Below, piece after piece: positions 43,264 to 52,928 of a DNA stretch of 64,000 nucleotides; position 1 is the first letter of the stretch; each line of letters begins with the position of its first letter. The stretch is from the NCBI RefSeq assembly GCF_012927265.1, contig NZ_JABBGF010000003.1, positions 310,001-374,000 on the forward strand, written 5' to 3'. The notes below the pieces were generated by a model. The model was not told where the DNA came from. It saw only the letters and a list, made by a program, of their open reading frames with translations, and made no database searches. The position numbers were made by a program, and so were the translations under genes. This DNA is from Chryseobacterium cheonjiense. Its GTDB lineage: Bacteria > Bacteroidota > Bacteroidia > Flavobacteriales > Weeksellaceae.

Positions 43264-46080
43264 TTAATACCAACCCCGTCTTGCTGCATTAATAATGGAG
43301 TTGAGATTAAGAATCAAGGTATAACGGATGCGCTTTCCATAATCTTTGAATCCAGGTTCAAAGCCTAATGATGACTGTACCGGAAAATAGATTTCAAGAA
43401 AATCAGGAATCACCCTTACTTTGATACCACTGTCCCAGATGAACTTGGTAGGCTGGTTTTTATTGTCATACAATCCTGCATCTGCATAGACATGGAAAAT
43501 TTTCCATACACTGGTATCTACGTTTACAGAAGTAATCCATTTGTTGACGGTTCCCGGAATAAAAGATTTAAACCCTCCGTCTGCCAAAACATACTGTTGC
43601 GAAAGAATTCCTCCGGTGGCGCTTTGACCTAATAAATTATAGGAGAAAGAGTAATCCGAAACCCTTGAGATTCCATAATTGAAAGTGTTGTTTCGGGCAT
43701 TATTTTTAACGAAATATCCTGCAAAAAGACGTACACTGAGTTTTTGTCTGGGTGCAAATTCCCATCGGTAAAAGCCTTCTGCCGTTACTTTATGAAAATC
43801 TTCCATCCATTGGGTATTTATGCCAAGGCTTTTTTCGTGAATACTTTGGCTGTCGTTGTATCCATAGCCTACACTCCACAGATTGTATTTGTCATAATCA
43901 TTATTGGCAATCATCAAAGGGCTGAGATCTCTTTCAAAATAATTATAAGAAATTCCGACGCTCCTGCTTACCGTGCTTCTCGGGTTTTTTCTGAAGTTAA
44001 AATTAGAATAAACGGAACCTTTACGGTAGGCAAGATCATAATCATAATGGAAATAAGATCCCGAAACCCCGAAGGTCAGGCTTCTGAAAATACTTTCGGC
44101 CGGAAGAAAAGAATAGGCAACCGCTCCCGAACCGGTAAGTTTTCCCGTACCCGTACTGTAAGAGGGGGTGAATGAATATAAAAATTTCTGGTCAAAAAAA
44201 GACTGGTTCTTAAAGTTGAAACCAATTAAAAATTTATCATAGGTATTGCTGAAACGAACCCTCGGGCTGATGTAGATTTCATTGAATTCCGGATTCGGTA
44301 TATCTTTAATCAGTTTCAGCTTAATTTTTCTCATGTTGGAAAAAAATCCTTTTGCATACAGAAAATTATCCCTGTAATTGGCTTCCGGGAAAATATAATT
44401 GTCGTTCAGCGTAATTTTATAGGTGTTGTTATCAGGAATTGTTACCGTTTTTGTCTTTTCACTGATTTCGGTATCTACCCAATATTCTTTTTTATCACCG
44501 TCTTTAGATTCGGTTTCCAGTTTTACCGGAATATTAGAGAATGTATTTTTAGTAACCTTTATGTGCAGGGAATCACCTTCTTTCTGAAATCTTTTAAGTT
44601 TAAAATTAATTCTGTTTTTATGTTTTAAAAAATCAGAGAGATAAGCTGTTCTTTTGTCTTTTTCTGCCAACTCTTTGATAAAGTCATTGGGATTGATTTC
44701 CTTATCCGTATTTTTTGCAATAAAATTCTGTACCAGGCTGTCAAAATTTTCATAGCCCATTTTATCAGCCGAATAATTGAATAACGTGCCGGTCTCAAAA
44801 CTGCTGATGGCCATGTCATTAAAATTACTCAGAACTGCATATTTCTCGTCGATTTTCTGATCAAGGTTTTGGGACATGATGTACTGATAGGCCAGTCCGT
44901 ACCGTTCGATAAGCTTTACATCGGAAGCATAAAAAAGTTTTAAAGGCTTCATTCCGAAAATTTTGGTTTCGGGCAGGCTGCCTAATAATTTGGTATCACC
45001 ATAAAACTTTTTCAAATACTGAATTTCAAGATAAGATTTTAATCCGTTTTTAAACCAATGGTAATTCTGTTTATCGGTAATAACGCTTTCATCTAAGACT
45101 TTTTTCGCTACAATCCCGAAATAATCAAGATCTGTTTTCTGAGCATCCGTAAAGAGCTGAAATCTGAATTTCCAGAAGGTAATATCATTATTTCCGAAGA
45201 AATCTTCTTTCGTTCTGAATTTCTCTGAAATGAAAATCCTTTCAGGAATCATACCAATCCTGTCTTTGATGAATTTCAGATGAAGCGGAAGATAAAATTC
45301 CAGGTTCTGTTTTTCTTCAGGTGTCAGATTGTAACCGAATCTTACTTCAGTTCTGATGTCATCGCTGTTTACGGTAATTGAAGGGTATTCATTCTGCGAA
45401 ATAAGGAATTCTGGATCAGAATCAAGATATCCTCTGAATGAGTTCATCTGAAACTGCTGAAGATTACTTTCAATAAAATAATTAACCGGAAGGTCAAAAT
45501 TTACCGTCCAGTAGGTATTGAAGCTTACGGATTCTTCAATATCATGGTAATCTCTTTTGGAAATATTGTCCGGATCAAAGCGATCCGGAACAATAAAGAA
45601 ATATTTTAATGCTGCGTTTTTATCTGAAGTTCCGTATCCGGTAAATTTTTTGTCAGGAAGCTGAATTTCGTACCGCAGTTTTAATTTTACCTGTTCTCCG
45701 GGCTGTAGGGCTTTTTTTAATGGGAGAAAAAAATTCTCGTCAGAAATATTGCTTACCGGAATTTCTTCGTCGGAACTCTGAATTTGTAAATTAATTAATT
45801 TTCCCAGCTCATTTTTTTTGGCAAAGTGAAGATCTGTATTCCGGTCTTCGAGCTTTCGGTAGACAAGAGAGGTATTTCTTTTGTTGTAAGCAGATACCCA
45901 GTTCAAAAGCTTTACTGTATTGAGGGTATGTTCCGAATTGTTGTGGTATACCACTTCCTGGTTTACACTTAATATTTTTTTATCTGAAGACAATTTTGCC
46001 TCAATATAGATGCTGTCCTTTTGTGCTGCAATATCTACAACACCCAAAAACAAAGCAAAACCAATGAAAATATTTCTCAA
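43264..46080 (-). CDS. M1-peptidase-like protein without zinc motif, fused to outer-membrane barrel
   Basis: A 938-residue protein with a signal peptide (MRNIFIGFALFLGVVDIAA, then Q). The N-terminal about 500 residues follow the plan of M1 aminopeptidases: beta-rich first domain (YIEAKLSSDKKILSVNQEVV, LKKALQPGEQVKLKLRYEI), then a region around 315-350 that aligns with the catalytic helices (KQNYHWFKNGLKSYLEIQYL). HExxH is absent from the whole protein, so it should not be a zinc peptidase. Residues about 560-938 look like an outer-membrane barrel (strands such as SSLGFEPGFKDYGKRIRYTL), ending in aromatic GWY. The start is TTG, supported by the signal peptide. Confidence 0.75.
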   Translation of the reverse strand: MRNIFIGFALFLGVVDIAAQKDSIYIEAKLSSDKKILSVNQEVVYHNNSEHTLNTVKLLNWVSAYNKRNTSLVYRKLEDRNTDLHFAKKNELGKLINLQIQSSDEEIPVSNISDENFFLPLKKALQPGEQVKLKLRYEIQLPDKKFTGYGTSDKNAALKYFFIVPDRFDPDNISKRDYHDIEESVSFNTYWTVNFDLPVNYFIESNLQQFQMNSFRGYLDSDPEFLISQNEYPSITVNSDDIRTEVRFGYNLTPEEKQNLEFYLPLHLKFIKDRIGMIPERIFISEKFRTKEDFFGNNDITFWKFRFQLFTDAQKTDLDYFGIVAKKVLDESVITDKQNYHWFKNGLKSYLEIQYLKKFYGDTKLLGSLPETKIFGMKPLKLFYASDVKLIERYGLAYQYIMSQNLDQKIDEKYAVLSNFNDMAISSFETGTLFNYSADKMGYENFDSLVQNFIAKNTDKEINPNDFIKELAEKDKRTAYLSDFLKHKNRINFKLKRFQKEGDSLHIKVTKNTFSNIPVKLETESKDGDKKEYWVDTEISEKTKTVTIPDNNTYKITLNDNYIFPEANYRDNFLYAKGFFSNMRKIKLKLIKDIPNPEFNEIYISPRVRFSNTYDKFLIGFNFKNQSFFDQKFLYSFTPSYSTGTGKLTGSGAVAYSFLPAESIFRSLTFGVSGSYFHYDYDLAYRKGSVYSNFNFRKNPRSTVSRSVGISYNYFERDLSPLMIANNDYDKYNLWSVGYGYNDSQSIHEKSLGINTQWMEDFHKVTAEGFYRWEFAPRQKLSVRLFAGYFVKNNARNNTFNYGISRVSDYSFSYNLLGQSATGGILSQQYVLADGGFKSFIPGTVNKWITSVNVDTSVWKIFHVYADAGLYDNKNQPTKFIWDSGIKVRVIPDFLEIYFPVQSSLGFEPGFKDYGKRIRYTLILNLNSIINAARRGWY

Positions 46081-46136
46081 TTACCCGTGATTAAGTTCAA
46101 ATATAACTTATTTTACAGAAGTCTGCCAAAATAAAT

Positions 46137-47516
46137 TTAACTTTGAGTTATACTTTTTTCCAAAGAGTTCAGATAGGCATTCCAGCCTGAGTGTTTATAA
46201 AGAATGGCAGCTTCAGCCGGATCTTCAGATTGATATATTCCTCTTCCTACAATAATGAAATCGGTGTGAAGTGTTTTAAATACATGTTCCGGAGTATTGT
46301 ATTGCTGTCCTTTTCCGTCACCTGAATCTGCAAGATTGACGCCCGGCGTAAACAAAAGCATTTCTTCAGGAAGCTGGTTCTGGGAAACGCCTCCGATAAC
46401 ATTGGGATGCGAAGCTGCTATTTTTAAGGCTTCTTCTCTGTAAGCACTTGTCGTTAAAGCACCTTTTGAAGACATTCCGATAATCGCGACAACCCCAACG
46501 TTTTTAAAGCAGTCTAATGATTCAAACCCTCCGATCACCTGAGAGGTTACGAAATCTGCCCAGTCTGTAATTTTAAATACTCCGCTCGTAAACTGAAGTT
46601 CCTGAGTATTCCCGATATCTGCAAATTTTCTGTCTTCCATAAGCAAAAAATTATGTTTTGCAGCCAAAGCTTTCAGGGGGGTAATTGTTTTTTCGTATTC
46701 GAAATCAGATATAATGTCGATATGTGTTTTTAAAGCAATTACATGAGGGCCAACCTTTTCGGCAAGATCTAATAATTCCCGGGTGGTGGTAACATCGGCA
46801 GAAGCAATAAGGTTTGATTGTTTTGCCAGTGCTGTTTCTAATAGTTTTTTAGAAACGGAATGCTGTGCCGTATGATGTTTCTGTTCATAGGAAGCTCTTG
46901 TTTTTTCTTCAAACTGAATATGGTTTCCAAGTAAGAAATCCTGAATTCTTTTTACTTCATCATCAGATAATTCTCCGTTTTCCCAAAGAATAGAACATAC
47001 TTCCGATATATTGAAAAGGGTATGAACTCTGTACCCTTTGCTTTCCAGAAGTTGTTTTCCGCCTTGTTCTCTGTCCAGAACCACTACAATATCAGCTACT
47101 TTAATGTCTTCCTGTTCAACCTCTGCAATGGTTTCGATCAAAGATTTCCCTGAAGTGATGACATCTTCTACCAAAAGGCAGTTTTGCCCTTTCTGGTAAA
47201 TTCCTTCAATAAGTTTTTTGGTACCGTAATTTTTAGCTTCTTTTCTTTTAATAATTAATGGAATATAGCTTTCAAGAGACATTGCTGTGGCCATCGGAAG
47301 TGCAGCATAAGGAACTCCGCAGATCAGATCAAAATTATCTAAAGGAAGCATATCCAGTAAATAATTGGCTAAGTTTTTCAAGATTTTCGGATCTGAAGCC
47401 AAAGGTCTTAAATCTACATAAAACGGACTTTCGATACCGCTTTTTAAGGTAAATCTTCCGAATTTGATGATGCCCAGTTTATAACACTCTAAAAAGAATT
47501 CTTTTTTACTTTCCAT
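46137..47516 (-). CDS. pyrEF: Bifunctional orotate phosphoribosyltransferase / OMP decarboxylase (UMP synthase type)
   Basis: A 459-residue fusion that carries out the last two steps of UMP synthesis. Residues 1-205 are the phosphoribosyltransferase, with the PRPP motif LLVEDVITSGKS (114-125). Residues about 215-459 are the decarboxylase, with ALKTHIDI (Lys263) and LLMEDRKFADIGNT, giving the catalytic Asp295-Lys297-Asp300-Ile301 array, and IVGRGIYQSEDPAEAA at the phosphate site. Domain order and the EDRKFADIGNT form are those of eukaryotic UMP synthase. Length equals that of the eukaryotic enzyme. Separate pyrE or pyrF genes are not in the window. Confidence 0.95.
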   Translation of the reverse strand: MESKKEFFLECYKLGIIKFGRFTLKSGIESPFYVDLRPLASDPKILKNLANYLLDMLPLDNFDLICGVPYAALPMATAMSLESYIPLIIKRKEAKNYGTKKLIEGIYQKGQNCLLVEDVITSGKSLIETIAEVEQEDIKVADIVVVLDREQGGKQLLESKGYRVHTLFNISEVCSILWENGELSDDEVKRIQDFLLGNHIQFEEKTRASYEQKHHTAQHSVSKKLLETALAKQSNLIASADVTTTRELLDLAEKVGPHVIALKTHIDIISDFEYEKTITPLKALAAKHNFLLMEDRKFADIGNTQELQFTSGVFKITDWADFVTSQVIGGFESLDCFKNVGVVAIIGMSSKGALTTSAYREEALKIAASHPNVIGGVSQNQLPEEMLLFTPGVNLADSGDGKGQQYNTPEHVFKTLHTDFIIVGRGIYQSEDPAEAAILYKHSGWNAYLNSLEKSITQS

Positions 47517-47642
47517 TATTTTTTATTAGATGTTTGCAAATTTAAGGAAATGATGTTGAAAGTCAATTGTGAATTTCACTTCGTAGGTAAATAGTGAAAT
47601 TTTTTAAGAAAAATTTTTAGACTAATCTTTCTCCGTAACCAC

Positions 47643-47669
47643 AAAAAAACATCCGAAGAGGATGTTTTT
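47643..47669 (-). terminator. Terminator after the DUF1232 gene
   Basis: AAAAACATCC, 5-nt loop, GGATGTTTTT, directly downstream of the stop on the minus strand. Confidence 0.85.
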
Positions 47670-47670
47670 A

Positions 47671-48030
47671 TTAATTAATGATTTCTGCGTTAATTACTTT
47701 CGTATTGTCTGTATTGTATTTGCGCTCGGCTTCCCACAGTAAAAATTTGTCGACTTCTTTAATGAGTTTTGGTATCGTGAGTGATAAAACTGCGAGATCA
47801 TCCAGCACACCAATCACAGGAACGGCAACTTCCGGAAGAATATCAATTGGTGAAATAATATACAATACTCCTAAAAGCGGCAAAATAATATCAATGGACC
47901 GCATCGGGTATTCTCCCTTCCTCCACATTCTTACCATTCTGAAGATGTCGGGAATTTTTTTCACAAATCCCTTGTGATTGATGGCTTCTTTTGCCAGACT
48001 TAATTTTGAATATTTCATTTTGTGTTTCAT
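47671..48030 (-). CDS. DUF1232 (YkvA-like) membrane protein
   Basis: A 119-residue protein. The segment SIDIILPLLGVLYIISPIDI then LPEVAVPVIGVLDDLAVLSL is diagnostic of DUF1232 (YxxSPIDxxPd...G..DD). It probably forms a hairpin in the membrane. Function unknown. The start at 48030 (MKHKMKYSK) avoids an upstream extension without conserved character; a second ATG 12 nt later is possible. Confidence 0.88.
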   Translation of the reverse strand: MKHKMKYSKLSLAKEAINHKGFVKKIPDIFRMVRMWRKGEYPMRSIDIILPLLGVLYIISPIDILPEVAVPVIGVLDDLAVLSLTIPKLIKEVDKFLLWEAERKYNTDNTKVINAEIIN

Positions 48031-48099
48031 TTTAATAATTCTACAACGGTACTTAATTGACAAATTCTGTACCAATAGCCTGTTACTGAACGTTAAAAA

Positions 48100-48639
48100 T
48101 TATTTGATAATGTTATCGATAAACTGATGTACGGTTTCTGTGTTCCAGTCTCTTGAAGCATCTTCTTTAATGATGATTCTTCCGTTCTTGTCAAGAAGGT
48201 AAGTGGTAGGGAACACTTTCGGAAGTATCTTTTCGGAAATCGGGCTTTGAGCGATATAGACGGGAACCGTGTAATTGTTTTCTTTAAGGAACTTTCTTAC
48301 GGCATCTTCCTGGTCATTCATTGCGATAAGAACAAAATCCACATGGTCTTTCCGGGTATCGTACAATTTCTGGATGGATGGCCATTCTTTTCTGCACGGC
48401 GGACACCAGGTGCCCCAGAAATTCAGAAATACGGCTTTGTTTTTAAAGGTTTTCAGATTAGTGCTCGGAACATTGATTCCCTGCAGATCGATATCGTAAT
48501 CTTCCTCGCTTACATGAACCGCGTTTTCAATAGTGGCAATAGGAAAGAAGGTGTCCTGCAATTTTTCCTTTACACCGGGAACAAAAGCAATTACAGCAAT
48601 AATAACGATCAGGACAAGATAGATTAGATTTTTCTTCAT
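48100..48639 (-). CDS. TlpA-like thiol-disulfide oxidoreductase
   Basis: A 179-residue protein with an N-terminal membrane anchor or signal (NLIYLVLIVIIAVIAFVPGV) and a periplasmic thioredoxin fold. The active site reads FLNFWGTWCPPCRKEWPS (CPPC, about residues 77-80), followed by FVLIAMNDQEDAVRKFLKEN and the cis-proline segment VFPTTYLLDKNG. It would act as a reductant or oxidant in the periplasm, for example in cytochrome maturation or repair. Own ATG and short leader; followed by the DUF1232 gene after 69 nt. Confidence 0.92.
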   Translation of the reverse strand: MKKNLIYLVLIVIIAVIAFVPGVKEKLQDTFFPIATIENAVHVSEEDYDIDLQGINVPSTNLKTFKNKAVFLNFWGTWCPPCRKEWPSIQKLYDTRKDHVDFVLIAMNDQEDAVRKFLKENNYTVPVYIAQSPISEKILPKVFPTTYLLDKNGRIIIKEDASRDWNTETVHQFIDNIIK

Positions 48640-48704
48640 TTTAATTTTAATAAAATTATAGGGCTTTTATCATACTGCAACAATCTCAGTAAAAAATAAG
48701 TTTT

Positions 48705-48730
48705 TGCTAAGATTCCGACGGAATGACAAA
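48705..48730. repeat. Small palindromic repeat ATTCCGACGGAAT
   Basis: A 13-nt palindrome (48712-48724) within TTGCTAAGATTCCGACGGAATG. I recall this type of sequence as a dispersed intergenic repeat in flavobacteria. No second copy was seen in this window. Confidence 0.4.
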
Positions 48731-48757
48731 TTGAGTGTATAAAATTAGCAATTAAAA

Positions 48758-49321
48758 TTATAACAGTTCCAGAATTTCCTGAACGGCATCTTTTCCTCTG
48801 TTTTTGGCATAATAGACCTGTAGATCGTTATAGAAATGATCTTTGGTATACACTTCAGGATTGGCTTTATATTTCATTAATAATTCTGTCCCGAATTTCG
48901 GACGAGGTCCCCATGAATTTTTAACCTGAAAATCTTTATCCAGAATAATCACTTTCGGGATTGATTCCGTTCCGTTTGTTAAAAACTGATTGATTAAACT
49001 TTTATCACTGTCTCTTAAGAAAATACGTACTTCATTTCTGCCTTCGAAAAATTTAACCAAAGCCGGAACAGTAGCGCTTGCATCGCCGCACCATACTTCG
49101 GAAATAATTAAAATCTTCCCGTCAAAATTTTTGGATGCCAGTTCTTTTAACTGCTCTTCATCAGGTATGTACTTTTTCAAAGTCCTGTCGATTCTCTGCA
49201 GGCCCAGTTCGTAATATTGTTTATAATCAGCTTCCTGCTGATTGGCAGGATTTGCCAGTCGCTGTTTTCCTATTTCCAGATACTCTTCGAAAGAGATGGC
49301 TTTTTCCCAGTAATTTTCCAT
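48758..49321 (-). CDS. Thioredoxin-family protein (single-cysteine type)
   Basis: A 187-residue soluble protein. After an alpha-helical N-terminal part, the thioredoxin fold starts at about 65 with FDGKILIISEVWCGDASATV, in which the CxxC motif is replaced by CGDA, then IRIFLRDSDKSL-like RIFLRDSDKSLINQFLTNGT and the cis-proline segment ESIPKVIILDKDF. This is the thioredoxin_9-like family common in Bacteroidota and Firmicutes. Only one active-site Cys means it is not an ordinary disulfide reductase. It lies 18 nt downstream of aroC and is probably co-transcribed with it. Confidence 0.88.
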   Translation of the reverse strand: MENYWEKAISFEEYLEIGKQRLANPANQQEADYKQYYELGLQRIDRTLKKYIPDEEQLKELASKNFDGKILIISEVWCGDASATVPALVKFFEGRNEVRIFLRDSDKSLINQFLTNGTESIPKVIILDKDFQVKNSWGPRPKFGTELLMKYKANPEVYTKDHFYNDLQVYYAKNRGKDAVQEILELL

Positions 49322-49339
49322 TACTAAAAATTTTATGTT

Positions 49340-50410
49340 TTAAAATTGATTGATATTTCTTGTTTTGTTAATCAGAAACAGATCTGCAAGAACAAAAGCA
49401 GCTAAACTTTCTACTACGGGAACAGCTCTCGGAAGTACACACGGATCATGGCGTCCTTTTCCTTCTACAGTAACAGCGTTTCCGTCTTTATCAACGCTTT
49501 CCTGAGGTCTTAAAATCGTGGCAACAGGCTTGAAGGCTACTCTGAAGTAAATATCCATTCCGTTGGAGATTCCCCCCTGAATTCCTCCCGAAAGATTGGA
49601 TTTTGTGGTAAAATCTTCATTAAAAAGATCGTTATGTTCTTTTCCTGTCATTTTCGCACCGCAGAAACCGCTTCCGTATTCAAAACCTTTTGCAGCGTTG
49701 ATGTTCAGCATCGCTTTGGCAAGCTCTGCCTGAAGTTTCGAAAAAACCGGCTCTCCGATTCCTACCGGAACATTTTTAATGACACAGGTAATAGTTCCGC
49801 CGATAGTATTCCCTTCCTTTTTGATCTCTTTAATCCTTTCGATCATTTTTTCTGCAGTTTCTGCATCTGGACAACGTACTTCATTGCTTTCGGTTTTAGA
49901 AAAATCCAGCGCCTGGTAAGGTTTTTCACAGAAAATGTCACCTACGGAAGAAACGTAAGCGTTAATCTTGATATCCGATAGAAGCTGTTTTGCCAAAGCA
50001 CCCGCAACTACCCAGTTTATGGTTTCCCTGGCAGAGGATTTTCCGCCGCCGCGATAATCTCTTAATCCGTACTTTTGGTCGTATGTAAAATCAGCATGGC
50101 TTGGTCGGTACGAATTGGCAATATGATCATAATCTTTTGATTTCTGATTTTCATTTTCAATGATGAAGCCAATAGGAGTACCTGTTGTTTTTCCTTCAAA
50201 AATCCCTGAAAGAAATTTCACCGTATCACTTTCTTTTCTTTGGGTTACAATGGCAGACTGGCCTGGTTTTCTGCGGTCCAGTTCATGCTGGATCTTATCG
50301 AAATCTACCGTTAATCCTGCAGGGAAATTATTAATGATTCCTCCGTAAGCGGGGCCATGACTTTCTCCGAATGTTGTAAGGCTGAGAAGATTACCTAAAG
50401 TATTTAACAT
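49340..50410 (-). CDS. aroC: Chorismate synthase
   Basis: A 356-residue FMN-dependent enzyme, the last step of the shikimate pathway. Signatures: [98 protein letters not shown] and [20 protein letters not shown]. All conserved blocks are present at normal spacing. A terminator and the start of the multi-span protein gene lie upstream; the thioredoxin gene follows. Confidence 0.97.
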   Translation of the reverse strand: MLNTLGNLLSLTTFGESHGPAYGGIINNFPAGLTVDFDKIQHELDRRKPGQSAIVTQRKESDTVKFLSGIFEGKTTGTPIGFIIENENQKSKDYDHIANSYRPSHADFTYDQKYGLRDYRGGGKSSARETINWVVAGALAKQLLSDIKINAYVSSVGDIFCEKPYQALDFSKTESNEVRCPDAETAEKMIERIKEIKKEGNTIGGTITCVIKNVPVGIGEPVFSKLQAELAKAMLNINAAKGFEYGSGFCGAKMTGKEHNDLFNEDFTTKSNLSGGIQGGISNGMDIYFRVAFKPVATILRPQESVDKDGNAVTVEGKGRHDPCVLPRAVPVVESLAAFVLADLFLINKTRNINQF

Positions 50411-50454
50411 ACTACAAATTTACGGCTTTTTCTTCAGATAAAAATAATCTGGGA

Positions 50455-52095
50455 TTACTTCTGTTTATACGAATTGTTGATAGAATTGATGATCTTTCCG
50501 GCTTCTTTTTTCTCCTGATCATTTAATGTTTTCCACACGAATCCCTTCCTTATATTTTTCTCGTCGATGCGCTGAGGAAAAATTCCGGCTTTTACATCGT
50601 TATACAGATAACTTTCTGAAATGGCAGGCAGCGGAGTGTCAAAGCTGAACGGATATTTTTTAGCAATATTAAATTGTAAATTTCCGATTTTGTAGGATTG
50701 AAATTTATTATAATGATATTCGGATGGCTCGTATAATTGTTTTATTTCAAATTTCCCCATGAAACTTCCCGGTCGGAAACTTGGAACATAAGTCTGCAGT
50801 ATAGCTGGTAGAGAAAGAAAGCTAATAACGGCAATGCTTAAAACAGAAAATATGACTATTGATGTTTTCTTATTGAAATAATCCATCAACAAGATAAAGA
50901 ATATTGCGAAAAATACATCCGTGAAAAATCTGTATTGGGCCGAAAAAAGCAGAACCAGGATACTTTTAATAATTAGTGAAATACAGATCAAAGTAGTAAT
51001 TCTGTTCTTTTTAAATAGGGTGAAAATAATAAATGCCGTCAGGCTTATTATAAAAAGAATGTTGATTTTTGACTTGATCCCTTTGAGGAAGAACCAGTTT
51101 TTAATATAATCAAATGGTGAAAATTTTTGAATCTCTTCATCTGAATATTGCATGTCATATGTTTTCTGGATGGCAAACCGGGAAGATATTTTTAAAATTT
51201 CAGGATTTGGTTTCCAGGATACTCCAAAATCCAGTATTGAAACAGGGAAAACAGGGTAACCAAAGGTGTATATATTTTTGATAAAGAAAAGGAAAGCAAC
51301 AGCAATTCCCGGAATCAGTTTTTTTAAATTTGATTTTATAATAAAAACGGAATACAAAAGACTGAGGACCGGAAGCCAGATCATGGTAGGCTTAATGGTA
51401 AAAGCAAAAACCGATAAGCAAAATAGGAAAGGAGCGGGTGCAGTTTTCTTTATGATTTCATTTAAAATAATTAATGAAAAAACAATCACCGGCAGATCCG
51501 GACTGGGCGACTGTGAAAATAATAATAAGACCGGTATAAACACCAACTGTACCCAGGTTTTTTTTTCGACAATATATAATGTATAAATGATCAGCAGTAT
51601 CGCATTTATTCTCAAAAAATGGTCTGAAACATTGGAAAATCCTCCTTGAAATATATGCCATACAGACATTTGTCCTAGCGTGAGATCAAGATTTGAAATA
51701 CCTTTTACTATTCCAAATTCGGTAAGCCATTTTATTGTTGGGATATAATAACCGAAATGATCTAAAACGAAAGGATAAAAAGATCCGCAAAACACAATGA
51801 TTAATGCAATCATCAGGATTAGTCCATAATCTCTTTTAGAAAAAACTGAGAATTCTTTATATAAATGATCTTTAAAAAAAAATAAAAGACCTATTAGTAA
51901 TACAGGAATTTCTATATAGATATTCAATGGGTGAAAAAATGCCAGAATTGTAAAAACAATGCTGACCCCCAATATTCCTGACAATATTTTTCCTGCCATT
52001 CCGCTTATGCAGGATCTTAATACTGCACTGGTTATGTTTCCCCAACCCATCAGAACTGGAATCAGAATAACAGCAGAAAGCAGAATCGTGAGCAT
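50455..52095 (-). CDS. Multi-span membrane protein resembling the LIC_10190 family
   Basis: A 546-residue protein with about 12 or more hydrophobic segments, e.g. LTILLSAVILIPVLMGWG at the start. Around residues 110-150 the segment VLDHFGYYIPTIKWLTEFGI then VKGISNLDLTLGQMSVWHIF has the polar loop typical of the LIC_10190-type membrane proteins and resembles glycosyltransferase-like (GT-C) proteins, which use such an external loop with acidic residues. A role in transferring sugars to surface polysaccharide is possible but not shown. Codon use is A/T-rich. The ATG directly follows a terminator hairpin. Confidence 0.65.
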   Translation of the reverse strand: MLTILLSAVILIPVLMGWGNITSAVLRSCISGMAGKILSGILGVSIVFTILAFFHPLNIYIEIPVLLIGLLFFFKDHLYKEFSVFSKRDYGLILMIALIIVFCGSFYPFVLDHFGYYIPTIKWLTEFGIVKGISNLDLTLGQMSVWHIFQGGFSNVSDHFLRINAILLIIYTLYIVEKKTWVQLVFIPVLLLFSQSPSPDLPVIVFSLIILNEIIKKTAPAPFLFCLSVFAFTIKPTMIWLPVLSLLYSVFIIKSNLKKLIPGIAVAFLFFIKNIYTFGYPVFPVSILDFGVSWKPNPEILKISSRFAIQKTYDMQYSDEEIQKFSPFDYIKNWFFLKGIKSKINILFIISLTAFIIFTLFKKNRITTLICISLIIKSILVLLFSAQYRFFTDVFFAIFFILLMDYFNKKTSIVIFSVLSIAVISFLSLPAILQTYVPSFRPGSFMGKFEIKQLYEPSEYHYNKFQSYKIGNLQFNIAKKYPFSFDTPLPAISESYLYNDVKAGIFPQRIDEKNIRKGFVWKTLNDQEKKEAGKIINSINNSYKQK

Positions 52096-52096
52096 A

Positions 52097-52130
52097 CAAA
52101 AAAGATTGCTTAAAAATAAGCAATCTTTTC
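52097..52130 (-). terminator. Terminator after the glycine-zipper lipoprotein gene
   Basis: AAAAGATTGCTT (52100-52111), 6-nt loop, AAGCAATCTTTT (52118-52129). On the minus strand the T run ends next to the ATG of the following gene (52095). Confidence 0.85.
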
Positions 52131-52154
52131 TAAGTTATCGTGAAAAATAATTAA

Positions 52155-52694
52155 TTAACGTGGCTGTACTCTTCCGCTTTTTCTGTCCTGTGCTCTACCT
52201 AATGTATATCCTGTGGCACCACCGATTACACCACCAATGGCAGCACCTGCGCCCGGACTTTTCTTGTTAACAATTGCTCCCAATGCAGCCCCGCCGACAG
52301 CTCCAATGATGGTACCTTTGGCAGCTTCGCTCATCCCCTTTTTCTGGGTAGTACCCTGGGAGGCAGTGGTTCCGCTATTGGCAGAAGTGCCGCTGCTTGC
52401 ACTAGAGCTCGGTCTGTCTCTGTATACGGTATGCGTTTCTTTAATTACCTGAGGTTTTGAATTCGCTGCAGCCGTTTTAGCCTGCTGCACTTCAGCAATA
52501 CTGTCTGCTTTTTTCTGCGATTCGTATGCTATCTTTTCCTTTTCAATAGCCAATTTCTGCTTTTCTATTTCCAACTGTCTCATCTGGAATTCCATTTTTT
52601 GCTGTTCCAGAGATTTTTCGGCTACCTGATCGTCTTTTTTACAGGCTGTCAGTACAAAAACTGATAATAATCCTGTTAACACTATACTTTTCAT
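52155..52694 (-). CDS. Glycine-zipper lipoprotein
   Basis: A 179-residue protein: lipoprotein signal (MKSIVLTGLLSVFVLTACKK, Cys18), a charged coiled coil (about 25-65, with repeated EIEKQKLAIEKEKIAYE), a Ser/Thr/Gly-rich linker (about 90-120), and a glycine zipper (AKGTIIGAVGGAALGAIVNK then GAGAAIGGVIGGATGYTLGR, about 125-165) of the YMGG/OmpA-like glycine-zipper type. Such zippers associate with membranes. Likely an outer-membrane or periplasmic structural lipoprotein; function unproven. Confidence 0.85.
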   Translation of the reverse strand: MKSIVLTGLLSVFVLTACKKDDQVAEKSLEQQKMEFQMRQLEIEKQKLAIEKEKIAYESQKKADSIAEVQQAKTAAANSKPQVIKETHTVYRDRPSSSASSGTSANSGTTASQGTTQKKGMSEAAKGTIIGAVGGAALGAIVNKKSPGAGAAIGGVIGGATGYTLGRAQDRKSGRVQPR

Positions 52695-52928
52695 AATTCA
52701 AATTTTAATAGGGTCCAAAGACCAGCTTAATGATATGGTATTTCCAATTATGGCGCCAATATTTAGTTAAGTAATGTTAAAATTTTAGAAAAAATATTAA
52801 AAATATTTTAGAATAATTACATAAGCTGCATTAATAAAGGTATAACAGATATAACTTTTAATTAATTTTCTCTTGTTGTTGAATTAATATAAAAATAACT
52901 AATTTTACCATTACCAAATTATATTAAT

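Noticed and set aside
48758..49321. Loss of the CxxC motif in the thioredoxin-like protein as a novelty
   Set aside because: The WCGDA form is usual in this subfamily, so it is not an anomaly of this strain.
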